This document shows, in pieces, positions 53,413 to 64,000 of a DNA stretch of 64,000 bases. The stretch's first letter is position 1; each line of letters starts with the position of its first letter. This DNA is from Candidatus Omnitrophota bacterium (GTDB lineage Bacteria; Ratteibacteria; UBA8468; B48-G9; JAFGKM01). The stretch covers positions 186,001 to 250,000 of the forward strand of contig JAMWDI010000003.1 of the NCBI GenBank assembly GCA_023819375.1, given 5' to 3'. The notes beneath the pieces are model-generated. The model had not been told where the DNA came from. It saw nothing but the letters and a program-made list of their open reading frames with translations, and made no database searches. Both the position numbers and the translations under genes were made by a program.

Positions 53413-54615
53413 ATGGCTAAGGAGAAATTTATAAGGACCAAGCCTCATGTGAATGTAGGTACGATAGGTCATGTAGATCATGGTAAGACGACGTTAACCA
53501 GTGCGATAACTTTAGTATTAGAGAAAGCGAACAAAGCCAAGTTTATGAAGTATGAGGAGATAGACAAAGCGCCGGAGGAGAGGGAGCGTGGGTTAACGAT
53601 AAACATAGCGCATATAGAGTATGAGACGGAGAAGAGGCATTATGCGCACATAGATTGTCCTGGGCATGCTGATTATATAAAGAACATGATAACGGGTGCA
53701 GCGCAGATGGATGGAGCGATATTAGTAGTTAGTGCGCCTGATGGTCCTATGCCTCAGACACGAGAGCACATATTATTAGCCAGGCAAGTAGATGTTCCTT
53801 ATATGGTAGTATTTATGAACAAGATGGACATGGTAGAGGATTCAGAGCTTGTTGAGTTAGTTGAGTTAGAGGTGAGGGAGTTATTAAGCAAGTATGGATT
53901 TCCTGGGGATGAGATTCCCATAATAAAGGGTAGTGCATTAAAGGTATTAGAGTGTGGATGTGGAAAGAGGGAGTGTCAGTGGTGTGGTAGGATATGGGAG
54001 TTAATGGATGCGATAGATAATTACATACCTGAGCCAGTTAGGATAATAGACAAGCCATTTTTACTTGCTGTAGAGGATGTATTCAGTATAACAGGGAGAG
54101 GGACTGTAGCGACAGGCAGGATAGAGAGGGGTAGAGTGAAGGTAGGAGATGAGGTAGAGATAGTTGGTTTAAGTCATGAGATAAAGAAGAGTGTAGTTAC
54201 TGGGCTTGAGATGTTTAGGAAGGAGTTAGATGAAGGTGTAGCAGGGGACAATGTAGGTATTTTATTAAGAGGGATAGAGAAGGATGAGGTAGAAAGGGGT
54301 ATGGTTGTAGCTGCGCCTGGTAGTATAACACCGCATACACATTTTAAAGCGCAGGTATATGTATTAAAGAAAGAGGAAGGAGGTAGGCACACTCCGTTTT
54401 TCAGTGGGTATAGGCCACAGTTTTATATAAGGACCACTGATGTGACAGGAGAGATAAAGTTGCCAGAAGGGGTTGAGATGGTTATGCCTGGTGATAATCT
54501 TGAAATGGAAGTGAAATTAATATATCCTGTTGCGCTTGAGAAAGGACAGAGATTTGCTATAAGAGAAGGAGGAAAAACAGTAGGTGCAGGTGCTGTAACT
54601 GAAATAATTGAGTAA
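53413..54615 (+). CDS. tuf: elongation factor Tu (copy 2)
   Basis: Protein identical to copy 1 at 38462-39664. Confidence 0.99.
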   Translation: MAKEKFIRTKPHVNVGTIGHVDHGKTTLTSAITLVLEKANKAKFMKYEEIDKAPEERERGLTINIAHIEYETEKRHYAHIDCPGHADYIKNMITGAAQMDGAILVVSAPDGPMPQTREHILLARQVDVPYMVVFMNKMDMVEDSELVELVELEVRELLSKYGFPGDEIPIIKGSALKVLECGCGKRECQWCGRIWELMDAIDNYIPEPVRIIDKPFLLAVEDVFSITGRGTVATGRIERGRVKVGDEVEIVGLSHEIKKSVVTGLEMFRKELDEGVAGDNVGILLRGIEKDEVERGMVVAAPGSITPHTHFKAQVYVLKKEEGGRHTPFFSGYRPQFYIRTTDVTGEIKLPEGVEMVMPGDNLEMEVKLIYPVALEKGQRFAIREGGKTVGAGAVTEIIE

Positions 54616-54617
54616 AC

Positions 54618-54646
54618 TTGACATTAAATTTAAATTAAGGTAAAAT
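54618..54646 (+). promoter_or_regulatory. sigma70-like promoter TTGACA-17-TAAAAT for the S10 operon
   Basis: Directly after tuf copy 2, upstream of rpsJ. Confidence 0.6.
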
Positions 54647-54679
54647 AAAAATTTTAAGAAAAATTCTATAGGTGTAAAA

Positions 54680-54991
54680 ATGGAAGGGAAGAAAATTAGA
54701 ATAAAATTGAAATCTTATGACCATAGATTGCTTGATAAGTCGGTAAAGGAAATTATAGAGATTGCAAAAGCAACAGGAGTAAGAATTAATGGACCTGTTC
54801 CTTTACCGACAAAAAGAGAAGTTTATACAGTTTTAAGATCTCCACATGTTAATAAAAAAAGTAGAGAACAATTTGAACTTAAGATACATAAAAGATTGAT
54901 TGATATAATTGAACCAACGCCAAGAACTGTTGATGAACTAAGTAAGTTAAGTTTACCTGCTGGAGTAGAAGTTGAAATGAAGTTGAGTTAA
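54680..54991 (+). CDS. rpsJ: 30S ribosomal protein S10
   Basis: [20 protein letters not shown]...[29 protein letters not shown]. Confidence 0.98.
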   Translation: MEGKKIRIKLKSYDHRLLDKSVKEIIEIAKATGVRINGPVPLPTKREVYTVLRSPHVNKKSREQFELKIHKRLIDIIEPTPRTVDELSKLSLPAGVEVEMKLS

Positions 54992-55001
54992 GGAGTGTAA
55001 A

Positions 55002-55643
55002 ATGACTATCGGAATTTTAGGTAAAAAATTGAAGATGACACAAATTTTTAAAGAAGACGGAGAAGTAATTCCAGTTACTTTAATTGAATTTAAAGAGGGA
55101 TATGTTGTTGATTTAAAAACTCCTGAAAGGGATGGTTATACAGCATTAAAAGTTGGGTTTGAAGAAGTGAGTGAAAAAAAATTAACAAAGCCACAACTGG
55201 GTTATTTGAAGAAAAGGAATTTACCACCATTAAAAATTTTAAAAGAATTTAGGGTAGATAATGAAGAAATAAACAACTACAAAATTGGAGATAAAATCAC
55301 AATAGATATTTTTAAAGAAGGAGAACTTGTTGATGTAACTGGCAAGAGTATAGGAAAGGGATTTCAAGGAGTTGTAAAAAGACATGGATTTCATGGAGGA
55401 CCTGCAACTCATGGTTCAATGTCTCACAGAGCACCTGGTTCAATAGGTTCTACAACACCACAAAGAGTTCCAAAAGGTAGAAGAATGGCAGGGCATATGG
55501 GAAATGAAACAGTTACAATTCAAAATCTTCAAATAGTTAAAATATTAAAAGATGAAAAAATATTAATGATAAAAGGAAGCGTTCCAGGACCTTCTAACGC
55601 GTATCTGATTATTAAAAAAGCAAAGAAGGTGAAAAATGGCTAA
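55002..55643 (+). CDS. rplC: 50S ribosomal protein L3
   Basis: GILGKKLKMTQIF; GKGFQGVVKRHGFHGGPATHGSMSHRAPGSIG. Confidence 0.98.
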   Translation: MTIGILGKKLKMTQIFKEDGEVIPVTLIEFKEGYVVDLKTPERDGYTALKVGFEEVSEKKLTKPQLGYLKKRNLPPLKILKEFRVDNEEINNYKIGDKITIDIFKEGELVDVTGKSIGKGFQGVVKRHGFHGGPATHGSMSHRAPGSIGSTTPQRVPKGRRMAGHMGNETVTIQNLQIVKILKDEKILMIKGSVPGPSNAYLIIKKAKKVKNG

Positions 55644-56283
55644 GATAAATATTTATGATTTGGAAGGAAATATTGTTGGTGAAAAAGAAATTAGTGACGA
55701 CATTTTAAAAGGTCCAATTAATAAAGATGTTTTGTATTATTATACTGTAAGTTATCTTGCAAATCAGAGACTTGGAACACATTCAACAAAAACAAGAGGA
55801 GAAGTTAGTGGTGGTGGAAGAAAACCATGGAGACAAAAGGGAACAGGAAGAGCAAGAGTTGGTTCAATCAGGAATCCAATATGGCGTCATGGTGGAATTG
55901 CTTTTGGTCCAAAACCGAGAGATTATTATATACGGTTGCCTAAAAAGGTAAGAAGAAAAGCACTTATAGAATCTTTAAGGGACAAATTAATGGAAAATAA
56001 AATTGCATTTTTAAAACTTAAAAATATAGAAATTCCTAAAACGAAAATATTTGACAACTTTTTGAAAAAAGTTGGTTTCAAAAATGAAAAAATTTTGTTC
56101 ATTTTTAAAAATTCAGATGACAGAAAAAATTTTATTCTATCGGTTCGAAATTTGCCACTCGTTAAATATGACTATATAAATAGAATAAATGCATATGAAA
56201 TACTTGAAAGTGACAGATTGATTTTTGAAGAAGAACTTGGTGAAGATTTGAAAACTTATTTAGAAGGAGGGAAAATTGTTTGA
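55636..56283 (+). CDS. rplD: 50S ribosomal protein L4
   Basis: THSTKTRGEVSGGGRKPWRQKGTGRARVGSIRNPIWRHGG. Confidence 0.98.
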   Translation: MAKINIYDLEGNIVGEKEISDDILKGPINKDVLYYYTVSYLANQRLGTHSTKTRGEVSGGGRKPWRQKGTGRARVGSIRNPIWRHGGIAFGPKPRDYYIRLPKKVRRKALIESLRDKLMENKIAFLKLKNIEIPKTKIFDNFLKKVGFKNEKILFIFKNSDDRKNFILSVRNLPLVKYDYINRINAYEILESDRLIFEEELGEDLKTYLEGGKIV

Positions 56284-56557
56284 TCCGTATAAAATAATTA
56301 AACATCCAATAATAACAGAAAAATCTACTCTTTTAGAGAAGGAAAATAAATATGTTTTTTGTGTGGATAGCAAAGCCAATAAAAATCAGATTAAAAAAGC
56401 AATAGAGGAGATATATAAAGTAAAGGTGGAAAAAGTTTTTGTTATAAATGTTCCACCTAAAAAAAGAAGATATAGATTTTTTATTGAAGGTTATAAGTCA
56501 GGATTTAAAAAAGCAATTGTTAAATTGAAAGAAGGAGAAAAAATTGCCATTACGTAA
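56276..56557 (+). CDS. rplW: 50S ribosomal protein L23 (TTG start)
   Basis: [50 protein letters not shown]. Confidence 0.97.
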   Translation: MFDPYKIIKHPIITEKSTLLEKENKYVFCVDSKANKNQIKKAIEEIYKVKVEKVFVINVPPKKRRYRFFIEGYKSGFKKAIVKLKEGEKIAIT

Positions 56558-57368
56558 ATTAAAACCGGTTACTCCTGGACAAAGACATACTATTTTGCAG
56601 GATTTTTCTGATATTACAAAAAAGGAACCAGAAAAATCACTTGTTTTTGGTTTGAAAAAAACTGGTGGAAGGAATAATACAGGAAGAATAACTGTAAGAC
56701 ATAGAGGTGGTGGCCATAAAAGACTTTATAGAATAATTGATTTTAAAGGAAGAATTGGATATGAGGCTATTGTTAAAAGTATAGAATATGATCCAAATAG
56801 AAATGCAAGAATTGCTCTTATAACATATACAGATGGAGTAAAAAGTTATATCATAGCACCTCTTGGTCTTAAAGTTGGTGATAGAATTAAATGTGGAGAA
56901 GATGCAGAAATAAAAGTTGGAAATAGATTACCGTTAAAGAATATTCCAGAAGGAACACAAATTTATAATATAGAATTAATCCCGGGGAAAGGTGGACAAA
57001 TTGCAAGAAGTGCAGGAACATTTGCAACTTTGATGGTAAAAGGAGAAAAATATGCACAAGTTCGTTTGCCATCTGGAGAAATAAGACTATTTGATTTAAG
57101 ATGTTATGCTTCAATAGGACAGGTTAGTAATCCTGAATATAAATATATTTCTTTAGGAAAAGCAGGAAGATCAAGGTGGCTTGGTATAAGACCAACAGTT
57201 AGAGGAGTTGCAATGAATCCTGTTGATCATCCTATGGGAGGAGGGGAAGGAAAAGGTAAGGGTCATCAATCACAAAGTCCAACAGGCGTTCCTGCAAAAG
57301 GATATAAAACAAGGAAAAAGAGGAAACCATCTGATAAATTTATAGTTCAAAGAAGGGGAAAGAAATGA
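56544..57368 (+). CDS. rplB: 50S ribosomal protein L2 (TTG start)
   Basis: [51 protein letters not shown]. Confidence 0.98.
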   Translation: MPLRKLKPVTPGQRHTILQDFSDITKKEPEKSLVFGLKKTGGRNNTGRITVRHRGGGHKRLYRIIDFKGRIGYEAIVKSIEYDPNRNARIALITYTDGVKSYIIAPLGLKVGDRIKCGEDAEIKVGNRLPLKNIPEGTQIYNIELIPGKGGQIARSAGTFATLMVKGEKYAQVRLPSGEIRLFDLRCYASIGQVSNPEYKYISLGKAGRSRWLGIRPTVRGVAMNPVDHPMGGGEGKGKGHQSQSPTGVPAKGYKTRKKRKPSDKFIVQRRGKK

Positions 57369-57646
57369 GGTCTAAAAAGAAAGGCCCTTATGTAGATAGT
57401 AAACTTTTAGAGAAAGTAATGAAACTTAAAGAAAAAGGGAAAAAGGAGATAATAAAAACTTGGTCAAGAGCAAGTACAATTATTCCTGAATTTGTTGGAC
57501 ACACTTTTGCAGTTCATAATGGAAGAACTTTTGTAAATGTATATGTGACAGAAAATATGGTAGGTCATAGACTTGGAGAATTTGCACCTACAAGAACTTT
57601 TAGAGGCCATGGTGCTCATACTGAAAGAGCAAGAGAAAAGAAATAA
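57365..57646 (+). CDS. rpsS: 30S ribosomal protein S19
   Basis: [61 protein letters not shown]. Confidence 0.98.
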   Translation: MRSKKKGPYVDSKLLEKVMKLKEKGKKEIIKTWSRASTIIPEFVGHTFAVHNGRTFVNVYVTENMVGHRLGEFAPTRTFRGHGAHTERAREKK

Positions 57647-57659
57647 AAAGGATTAGAAA

Positions 57660-57995
57660 ATGGAAGTGACTGCAATTGCAAGATATGTAAGAATTAGTCC
57701 AAGAAAATTAAGAACAATAATTGAACTTGTAAAAGGGAAAGAGGTAAATGATGCAATTGGTATTTTGAAGAATCTGCCTAAAAAAGGAGCAAGAATTCTT
57801 GAAAAAGTTATAAAAAGTGCAGAAAATAATGGTAAACAGAAAGCAGAGGGAGTTGAATGGAAAATAAAAAATATAATAGTTGATGGTGGTCCAATGCTTA
57901 AAAGATATAGAGCCGCACCAATGGGTAGAGCAGTGATGGTAAGAAAGAGAACATCCCATATAAAAGTAATTCTTGAAAGTAAAGGAGAAAAATAA
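57660..57995 (+). CDS. rplV: 50S ribosomal protein L22
   Basis: YVRISPRKLRTIIELVKGKEVNDAI; YRAAPMGRAVMVRKRTSHIKVIL. Confidence 0.98.
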   Translation: MEVTAIARYVRISPRKLRTIIELVKGKEVNDAIGILKNLPKKGARILEKVIKSAENNGKQKAEGVEWKIKNIIVDGGPMLKRYRAAPMGRAVMVRKRTSHIKVILESKGEK

Positions 57996-58661
57996 ATGGG
58001 ACAGAAGGTTAATCCTATTGGCTTAAGAATAGGAATTGTTGAAAACTGGAGAAGTAATTGGTTTGCTAATAAAAAAGAATTTAAAGAGATGCTTAAAGAG
58101 GATATTTTGATAAGAGATTACATAAAAAAGAGATATCCGAGAGGATCTATTTCAAAAATAGAAATTGAAAAAACAGATAAAATCAGAATAAGAATTTACA
58201 CACCAAGGCCGGGAGTTGTTCTTGGAAGAAGAGGGGCAGAAATAAATCGTTTAAGAGATGAATTATACGAAATGTTTAAAAAACAAATTACCATTGATTG
58301 TATAGAAGTTAATCCTCCTGGACTTTCTGCACAATTTCTTGCAGATTCAATAGTATTGCAGTTGGAAAAGAGAGTGCCACACAGACAAGCAATAAAAAAA
58401 GCAATGGATCTTGCAATACAATCAGGAGCAAAAGGCGTAAAAGTTAGAATTTCTGGTAGAATAGGTGGAGTTGAAATTGCGAGAAGTGAACAATATATTG
58501 TTGGAAAGGTTCCTTTACATACATTGAGAGCAAAAATTGATTATGCTACATCTACTGCCTTTTTAAGAAGTGGAACAGTTGGAGTGAAAGTTTGGGTCTA
58601 TCTTGGAGAAATATTAGAAGAAAAGGAGGAAAAGGATGCCGTTGATGCCCAAAAGAGTTAA
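57996..58661 (+). CDS. rpsC: 30S ribosomal protein S3
   Basis: [52 protein letters not shown]. Confidence 0.98.
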   Translation: MGQKVNPIGLRIGIVENWRSNWFANKKEFKEMLKEDILIRDYIKKRYPRGSISKIEIEKTDKIRIRIYTPRPGVVLGRRGAEINRLRDELYEMFKKQITIDCIEVNPPGLSAQFLADSIVLQLEKRVPHRQAIKKAMDLAIQSGAKGVKVRISGRIGGVEIARSEQYIVGKVPLHTLRAKIDYATSTAFLRSGTVGVKVWVYLGEILEEKEEKDAVDAQKS

Positions 58662-59055
58662 ATATAGAAAAATGCAAAGAGGCAGAACAAAGGGACAAGC
58701 AAGTAGAGGTAATAAACTTTTTTATGGTGAATATGGATTGAAAATTCTTGAACCTGGTTGGCTTACTGCTCAACAAATAGAAGCAGCAAGAATTGCTATA
58801 ACTCATTATTTGAAATCAAGAGGAAAATTGTGGATAAGAGTTTTTCCTGATAAACCTGTTACTAAAAAACCAGCAGAAAGCAGAATGGGGAAAGGAAAAG
58901 GAGATGTTGAAAAATGGGTTGCTGTTGTTCTCCCTGGAAGAATAATTTTTGAAATATCTGGTGTTTCAGAAGAACTTGCAAAAGAAGCCTTAAGAAGAGC
59001 ATCTCATAAAATTCCATTTAAATCAAAGATTGTTTCTCGTTCTTTAATTAGTTAA
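58636..59055 (+). CDS. rplP: 50S ribosomal protein L16
   Basis: [51 protein letters not shown]. Confidence 0.98.
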   Translation: MPLMPKRVKYRKMQRGRTKGQASRGNKLFYGEYGLKILEPGWLTAQQIEAARIAITHYLKSRGKLWIRVFPDKPVTKKPAESRMGKGKGDVEKWVAVVLPGRIIFEISGVSEELAKEALRRASHKIPFKSKIVSRSLIS

Positions 59056-59058
59056 TTT

Positions 59059-59087
59059 TTGCAATTATTTTAAAACTATGTTATAAT
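59059..59087 (+). promoter_or_regulatory. internal sigma70-like promoter TTGCAA-17-TATAAT between rplP and rpmC
   Basis: Located in one of the few real intergenic gaps in the ribosomal gene run. Confidence 0.6.
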
Positions 59088-59117
59088 AATTTTTTGTCTT
59101 TTAAAAGGGTAAAATCA

Positions 59118-59327
59118 ATGAAAAAGGAAGAAATTAAAAAATGGAGAGAAGCGTCAAAAGAAGAGATAGAAAATAAAATTTTAGAACTTAAAAGGAAACT
59201 TTATGAATTAAAAAATCAACTGCTTATAGGGCAGTTGAAAAACTATTCACAAATTAAAGAAATAAAAAAAGATATTGCGCGATTAAAAACTATTTTAAGA
59301 GAAAGAGAATTAGGGGTTAAAAAATGA
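59118..59327 (+). CDS. rpmC: 50S ribosomal protein L29
   Basis: [35 protein letters not shown]. Confidence 0.95.
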   Translation: MKKEEIKKWREASKEEIENKILELKRKLYELKNQLLIGQLKNYSQIKEIKKDIARLKTILRERELGVKK

Positions 59328-59641
59328 AAAAATATATAGAAAAAATTGGAGTTGTTGTCAGTGATAAGATGGATAAGACAAGAGTTGTTATGGTTGAGTT
59401 TATGACACAACATCCACTTTATAAAAAAACAATTAGGAAGAGAAGAAAATTTATGGCACATGATGAAGATAATGCTACAAAAGTAGGAGATATAGTAAGA
59501 ATTATTCAAACAAGACCATTGAGTAGACATAAAAGATGGAAAATTCTTGAAATTTTGGGCAGGAAAGAAGATATTTTAGAAAAGGTGAAAAAAGAAGGAG
59601 AGCCAAGTGGTACAACTGAGAACAATGCTTCAAGTGGCTGA
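59324..59641 (+). CDS. rpsQ: 30S ribosomal protein S17
   Basis: [42 protein letters not shown]. Confidence 0.97.
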   Translation: MKKYIEKIGVVVSDKMDKTRVVMVEFMTQHPLYKKTIRKRRKFMAHDEDNATKVGDIVRIIQTRPLSRHKRWKILEILGRKEDILEKVKKEGEPSGTTENNASSG

Positions 59642-59975
59642 TAATACAGGGGCTAAAAAAATAATGGTTATAGGATTTATTGGTAGTTCTAAAAAAAGAT
59701 ATGCTTATGTAGGAGATATTGTTGTTTGTAGTGTTAAAGATGCAATTCCTGATGGTATAGTGAAAAAGAAAGAAAAAGTAAAAGCAGTTATTGTTAGAAC
59801 AAAAAAAGAAATAAAAAGAAAGGATGGCTCTGTAATAAGATTTGATCACAATTCTGCAGTTATAATAGATAATGAAGGAAATCCGAGAGGAACAAGAGTT
59901 TTTGGGCCTGTTCCGAGAGAATTGAGAGAGAAAAACTTTACAAAGATAATTTCTCTTGCGCCGGAGGTTCTATAA
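59607..59975 (+). CDS. rplN: 50S ribosomal protein L14 (GTG start)
   Basis: [49 protein letters not shown]. Confidence 0.98.
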   Translation: MVQLRTMLQVADNTGAKKIMVIGFIGSSKKRYAYVGDIVVCSVKDAIPDGIVKKKEKVKAVIVRTKKEIKRKDGSVIRFDHNSAVIIDNEGNPRGTRVFGPVPRELREKNFTKIISLAPEVL

Positions 59976-59976
59976 A

Positions 59977-60306
59977 ATGAAATATAAATTAAAAAAGGGT
60001 GATATTGTTCAGGTAATTAAAGGTAAAGATAAAGGGAAAAAAGGCAGAATTTTAAAGATCTTTAGAGAAGAAGGAAGAGTCCTTGTTGAAGGTGTAAATT
60101 TTGTTAAGAAACATATGAAACCCAGATCTGTTGATAAACAAGGTGGAATAATTTTAGTTGAGAAACCAATTTCAATTTCAAATGTAAATTATTTCTGTTT
60201 GAAATGTAGCAAACCGACAAGATTAGGTATTAGGTTTCTTGAAGATGGAACAAAGGTAAGATATTGTAAAAAATGTAAAGAAGTTGTTGAGGAGAAGGAG
60301 AAATAG
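59977..60306 (+). CDS. rplX: 50S ribosomal protein L24
   Basis: KLKKGDIVQVIKGKDKGKKGRILKIF; CLKC...CKKC C-terminal motif. Confidence 0.97.
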   Translation: MKYKLKKGDIVQVIKGKDKGKKGRILKIFREEGRVLVEGVNFVKKHMKPRSVDKQGGIILVEKPISISNVNYFCLKCSKPTRLGIRFLEDGTKVRYCKKCKEVVEEKEK

Positions 60307-60308
60307 TT

Positions 60309-60857
60309 ATGGAGGAACCAAGATTGAAAAAATTGTATAAAGAGGAAGTTATTCCAAAATTGATGGAAAAATTTAAATACAAAAATAAATTACAGGTTCC
60401 AAAAATTTTAAAAATAGTTTTGAATATGGGAATTGGAAGAGATGGAAAAGACGCAAAAGCAGTTGAGGCGGCTCAAAGAGAATTAACTTTAATTGCTGGA
60501 CAAAAAGCAGTTTTGACAAAAGCAAAGAAATCAATAGCAGGTTTCAATGTAAGGAAAGGGAACATTGTTGGGGTTATGGTAACTTTAAGAGGGAATAGAA
60601 TGTATGAATTTCTTGATAGATTAATAACAGTTGCTTTACCAAGGATAAGAGATTTTGAAGGTTTACCAAAAAGTTCTGTTGATGGGAGAGGTTCATATAC
60701 TATAGGGATAAAAGAACATGTTATATTCCCAGAAGTTGATTATAATACAATATATAAAGTTCAAGGTATGAATGTAACAATAGTAACTTCAGCAAAAACA
60801 CCAGAAGAAACAATTGCACTTCTCAAAGAAATTGGTTTACCCATAAGGGAGGGTTAA
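60309..60857 (+). CDS. rplE: 50S ribosomal protein L5
   Basis: [55 protein letters not shown]. Confidence 0.98.
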   Translation: MEEPRLKKLYKEEVIPKLMEKFKYKNKLQVPKILKIVLNMGIGRDGKDAKAVEAAQRELTLIAGQKAVLTKAKKSIAGFNVRKGNIVGVMVTLRGNRMYEFLDRLITVALPRIRDFEGLPKSSVDGRGSYTIGIKEHVIFPEVDYNTIYKVQGMNVTIVTSAKTPEETIALLKEIGLPIREG

Positions 60858-60858
60858 G

Positions 60859-61044
60859 TTGGCGAGAAAATGTTTTTTTGAAAAGATGAAAAAAGAGCCG
60901 AAATATAAAGTAAGAAAAAGAAATAGATGCTGGAGATGTGGAAGACCAAGAGGTTATTTGAGGAAATTTGGAATATGTAGAATATGTTTTAGAGAACTTG
61001 CTGGAAAGGGTGAAATACCAGGAGTAAAAAAGGCAAGTTGGTAA
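60859..61044 (+). CDS. rpsZ: 30S ribosomal protein S14, type Z (TTG start)
   Basis: [41 protein letters not shown] zinc motif. Confidence 0.97.
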   Translation: MARKCFFEKMKKEPKYKVRKRNRCWRCGRPRGYLRKFGICRICFRELAGKGEIPGVKKASW

Positions 61045-61055
61045 AGGAGGAATCT

Positions 61056-61451
61056 ATGACAATGACTGATCCAATTGCAGATATGCTTACAAGGATTAGA
61101 AATGCAAATGCTGTTTCAAAAACTTATGTAGATGTTCCTTATAGTAAGTTTAAAGAAGAAATATTGAAAGTTTTAAAAGAAGAAAAATATATAAAAGATT
61201 ATGAAGTAATTCAAGAAAATTCAAAAAAAATCTTGAGAGTTTATCTACTTTATTATGGTAAAAGAAAGGCAATAACAGAAATAAAAAAAATAAGTACACC
61301 TGGAAGAAGAATTTATGTTTCAAAGGATAAGATACCAGTTATAAAAAATAATTATGGTATTGCAGTTTTAACAACTTCAAAAGGCGTGATGAGTAACAAA
61401 AAAGCCAAAGAACTTGGAATTGGTGGAGAATTGTTATTTTATGTCTGGTAA
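61056..61451 (+). CDS. rpsH: 30S ribosomal protein S8
   Basis: MTMTDPIADMLTRIRNANAV; STPGRRIYVSKDKIPVIKNNYGIAVLTTSKGVMSNKKAKELGIGGELL. Confidence 0.98.
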   Translation: MTMTDPIADMLTRIRNANAVSKTYVDVPYSKFKEEILKVLKEEKYIKDYEVIQENSKKILRVYLLYYGKRKAITEIKKISTPGRRIYVSKDKIPVIKNNYGIAVLTTSKGVMSNKKAKELGIGGELLFYVW

Positions 61452-61463
61452 AAAGGACCAAAA

Positions 61464-62030
61464 ATGGCAAGATTAGGTAAAAAGCCAGTTGAAATTCCAG
61501 AAGGAGTAAATGTAAAAATTGAAAATGGCATTATTTATGTTGAAGGAAAAAATGGCAAACTTTCACAAAAAATATTTCCTAATTTAAGTGTTGTTATAGA
61601 AGATAAAAAAATTTTTGTTAGGAATGAAGTAGATCCAAAAAACAAAAAATTATATAGAAAAACAGATCAACTACATGGACTTTTGAGAAGTTTAATTTTT
61701 AATATGGTAAAAGGTGTAACTGAGGGTTATGAAAAAATACTTGAAATTCATGGAGTTGGTTACAAAGGAGAAGTTAAGGGGAACAGGCTTATTCTTACAC
61801 TTGGATTTACTCATCCAGTAGAAGTAGAGATACCAGAAGGTATAAAAGTTGAAGTAAGTAAAAATACTGTAATTTTTGTTAGAGGAGCGGATAAACAAAA
61901 AGTGGGAGAATTTGCTGCAACAATAAGGAGAATTTGTCCACCTGATTCATATAAAGGAAAAGGAATAAGATATAGAGGAGAATATGTAAGATTGAAACCA
62001 GGAAAAGCAGCAGTAGGAGCAACAAAATGA
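61464..62030 (+). CDS. rplF: 50S ribosomal protein L6
   Basis: [43 protein letters not shown]. Confidence 0.98.
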   Translation: MARLGKKPVEIPEGVNVKIENGIIYVEGKNGKLSQKIFPNLSVVIEDKKIFVRNEVDPKNKKLYRKTDQLHGLLRSLIFNMVKGVTEGYEKILEIHGVGYKGEVKGNRLILTLGFTHPVEVEIPEGIKVEVSKNTVIFVRGADKQKVGEFAATIRRICPPDSYKGKGIRYRGEYVRLKPGKAAVGATK

Positions 62031-62410
62031 AATTGACAAAAGAGGAAAGAAGAAAAAGAAGACATTTGAGAGTAAGGAAAAAAGTGAAAGGAACACCTGA
62101 GAGACCGAGATTATGTGTCTTCAGAAGTTTGAAACATATATATGCATCTTTGATAGATGATACAGTTGTTCCTAACAGAGTAATTACAACAGTTTCAAGT
62201 TTATCAAAAGAGTTTAAAGAAAGAACCAAGGATTTAAAGGGTGTACATGGTGGAAACGTTAAAGGAGCAGAAATTGTTGGTGAAATTGTTGCCAAAAAAG
62301 CATTAGAACTTGGTATTGAAAAAGTAGTTTTTGATAGAGGAGGTTATAAATATACTGGTAGAGTAAAAGCACTTGCTGAATCTGCAAGAAAAGGAGGTCT
62401 AAAATTTTAG
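62027..62410 (+). CDS. rplR: 50S ribosomal protein L18
   Basis: [57 protein letters not shown]. Confidence 0.98.
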   Translation: MKLTKEERRKRRHLRVRKKVKGTPERPRLCVFRSLKHIYASLIDDTVVPNRVITTVSSLSKEFKERTKDLKGVHGGNVKGAEIVGEIVAKKALELGIEKVVFDRGGYKYTGRVKALAESARKGGLKF

Positions 62411-62424
62411 AAAAAGAAACTTTA

Positions 62425-62898
62425 ATGGAGGGAGTTGAAGAAAAACAGATTGTTATTGAAATTAGGAGAGTTACAAAAGTTACTAAAGGTGGCAAAAATT
62501 TAAGTTTTAGAGCAGTTGTAGTTGTTGGTAATGGAAAAGGGAAAGCGGGATTTGGTGTTGGTAAAGCAAACGAAGTTCCAGAGGCAATAAGAAAAGGTAT
62601 TGAACAGGCAAGAAAGAATATGATAGAAGTTCCATTAAAAGGTTCAACTATACCGCACAGTGTAGAAAGTAAATTTGGCGCTTCTAAAGTCATTTTAAAA
62701 CCTGCAAGTAAAGGTCATGGTATGGTTGCAGGGAGAACAATAAGAGCATTTTTAGATGTTTGTGGTATAAGGGATATCATATGTAAATGTCTTGGTTCAA
62801 CAAATCCAATAAATGTTCTTAATGCAACAGTTAAAGCATTACAAAAAATAAAAATTAAAGGAGAAGAAGATGAAACTTCATCAGTTGAAACCACCTAA
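62425..62898 (+). CDS. rpsE: 30S ribosomal protein S5
   Basis: RRVTKVTKGGKNLSFRAVVVVGNGKGKAGFGVGKANEVPEAIRKGIEQA. Confidence 0.98.
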   Translation: MEGVEEKQIVIEIRRVTKVTKGGKNLSFRAVVVVGNGKGKAGFGVGKANEVPEAIRKGIEQARKNMIEVPLKGSTIPHSVESKFGASKVILKPASKGHGMVAGRTIRAFLDVCGIRDIICKCLGSTNPINVLNATVKALQKIKIKGEEDETSSVETT

Positions 62899-63319
62899 AG
62901 GAGCTAAACATAAGAAAAAACGGCTTGGGAGAGGTGATTCGTCAGGGCATGGTGGAACTTCAACAAGAGGTCATAAAGGACATAAAGCAAGAAGTGGTTA
63001 TAGGTTACCATTTAATTTTGAAGGTGGCCAGATGCCTCTTGTAAGAAGATTGCCAAAAAGAGGCTTTACTCATTTAAAACCATATAAAATAGAAATAGTT
63101 AATTTAGGACAGATAGAAAAAAAATTTAATGAAGGAGAAGAAGTAAATCCAGAAACTTTAAAAAATAAAGGACTTATTAAAAAAGGAGAATTTGTTAGAA
63201 TTCTTGGCGAAGGTACTTTAACAAAAAAACTTATATTTTTTGCTCATCATTTTTCTAAAAAAGCAAAAGAGAAAATTGAAAAAGTTGGAGGGGTTGCTAA
63301 TTTGATAAAGGATAAATAA
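62870..63319 (+). CDS. rplO: 50S ribosomal protein L15
   Basis: KKRLGRGDSSGHGGTSTRGHKGHKARSGYRLPFNFEGGQMPLVRRLPKRGFTH. Confidence 0.98.
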   Translation: MKLHQLKPPKGAKHKKKRLGRGDSSGHGGTSTRGHKGHKARSGYRLPFNFEGGQMPLVRRLPKRGFTHLKPYKIEIVNLGQIEKKFNEGEEVNPETLKNKGLIKKGEFVRILGEGTLTKKLIFFAHHFSKKAKEKIEKVGGVANLIKDK

Positions 63320-63320
63320 A

Positions 63321-64000
63321 ATGTTTGAAGGTTTTAGAGATACTTTTAAAATACCTGATTTAAAAAGAAGAATAGGAATTACTATTTTGCTTTTAACAGT
63401 TTATAGATTTGGTTGTTATATTCCTGTCCCAGGAATTAATGGTAAAGAACTTGCTAAAATTTTTGAAGGCTCAGGAAATACTTTATTTGCTCTTGCCGAT
63501 CTTTTTTCAGGAGGGGCATTAAGTCAGGCAACAATTTTTGCTCTTGGGATTATGCCATATATAAGTGTTTCAATTGTTTTAGAACTTCTTGCTTCTATAG
63601 TTCCATATTTTGAAAATATGTTAAGAAGTGGAGTTGAAGGAAGAAGAAAACTTACACAACTTACAAGAATTGGCACAGTTGGTTTATGCATTTTTCAGGG
63701 GATGGCGGTAAGTATTTTACTTGAAAATCCTGAACATTTTGGTGGCGTAGTGATAGTTGCAAATCCAGGATGGTTATTCAGAGTAGTTACAACTTTAACT
63801 TTAACTGCTGGAACTGTTTTTCTTATGTATCTCGGAGAACAGATAACAGAGAAAGGAATAGGAAATGGTATTTCTCTTATCATAACCACAAGTATTATTT
63901 CTAGGATGCCGGTAGCCTTTCATAGAATGGCTGGACTTGTTGTTTCAGGTGAAGTCAATTTTTTAGTTGTTATAATTCTTTGTGCTTTAATTTTTGGAGT
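63321..64000 (+). CDS. secY: protein translocase subunit SecY, 5' part (truncated by window end)
   Basis: MFEGFRDTFKIPDLKRRIGITILLLTVYRFGCYIPVPGING...FALGIMPYISVSIVLELL...GEQITEKGIGNGISLII; open to end of window, so absent from ORF track. Confidence 0.97.
   Translation, partial: MFEGFRDTFKIPDLKRRIGITILLLTVYRFGCYIPVPGINGKELAKIFEGSGNTLFALADLFSGGALSQATIFALGIMPYISVSIVLELLASIVPYFENMLRSGVEGRRKLTQLTRIGTVGLCIFQGMAVSILLENPEHFGGVVIVANPGWLFRVVTTLTLTAGTVFLMYLGEQITEKGIGNGISLIITTSIISRMPVAFHRMAGLVVSGEVNFLVVIILCALIFG

Noticed and set aside
1-64000. CRISPR arrays, rRNA genes, phage or defence systems
   Set aside because: No regularly spaced repeats, rRNA-like sequence, integrase, transposase, restriction or toxin-antitoxin genes recognised in the window.

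Overview
AT-rich bacterial chromosomal segment, almost entirely + strand. The pseudopilin (DUF1559 / H-X9-DG) and DUF4091-type content suggests a PVC-like or related candidate phylum, but this is inference. Left part: mnmE 3' end, dcd, tRNA-Thr, cstA, transketolase. About 5-19 kb: a GntR/LacI-type regulator followed by a probable ~12.7-kb run of two pseudopilins and four large secreted glycosidase-like proteins. 18.8-22.1 kb: a compact structured RNA element, then an ABC exporter with an N-terminal zinc ribbon, a DUF1854 protein and a YjbQ protein. 22.2-35.4 kb: a tightly overlapping formate dehydrogenase plus molybdenum-cofactor island (moaA-fdhD-moaC-MOSC/mogA fusion-nuoE-like-NuoF/GltD fusion-fdhA), then a second GntR regulator, a truncated LamG protein, mobA and moeA. 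38.2-64 kb: the core translation/transcription supercluster (tRNA-Gly, tRNA-Thr, tuf, rpmG, tRNA-Trp, secE, nusG, rplKAJL, a fused rpoB-rpoC, rpsL, rpsG, fusA, a second tuf, then S10/spc operons to a truncated secY). The points most worth following up are the fused rpoBC gene, the two identical tuf genes with mosaic codon usage and a Cys-rich EF-Tu insertion, the pseudopilin/glycosidase locus, the bifurcation-type FDH with a NuoF-GltD fusion, and the three-way-junction RNA element. No CRISPR array, transposase or rRNA was seen.
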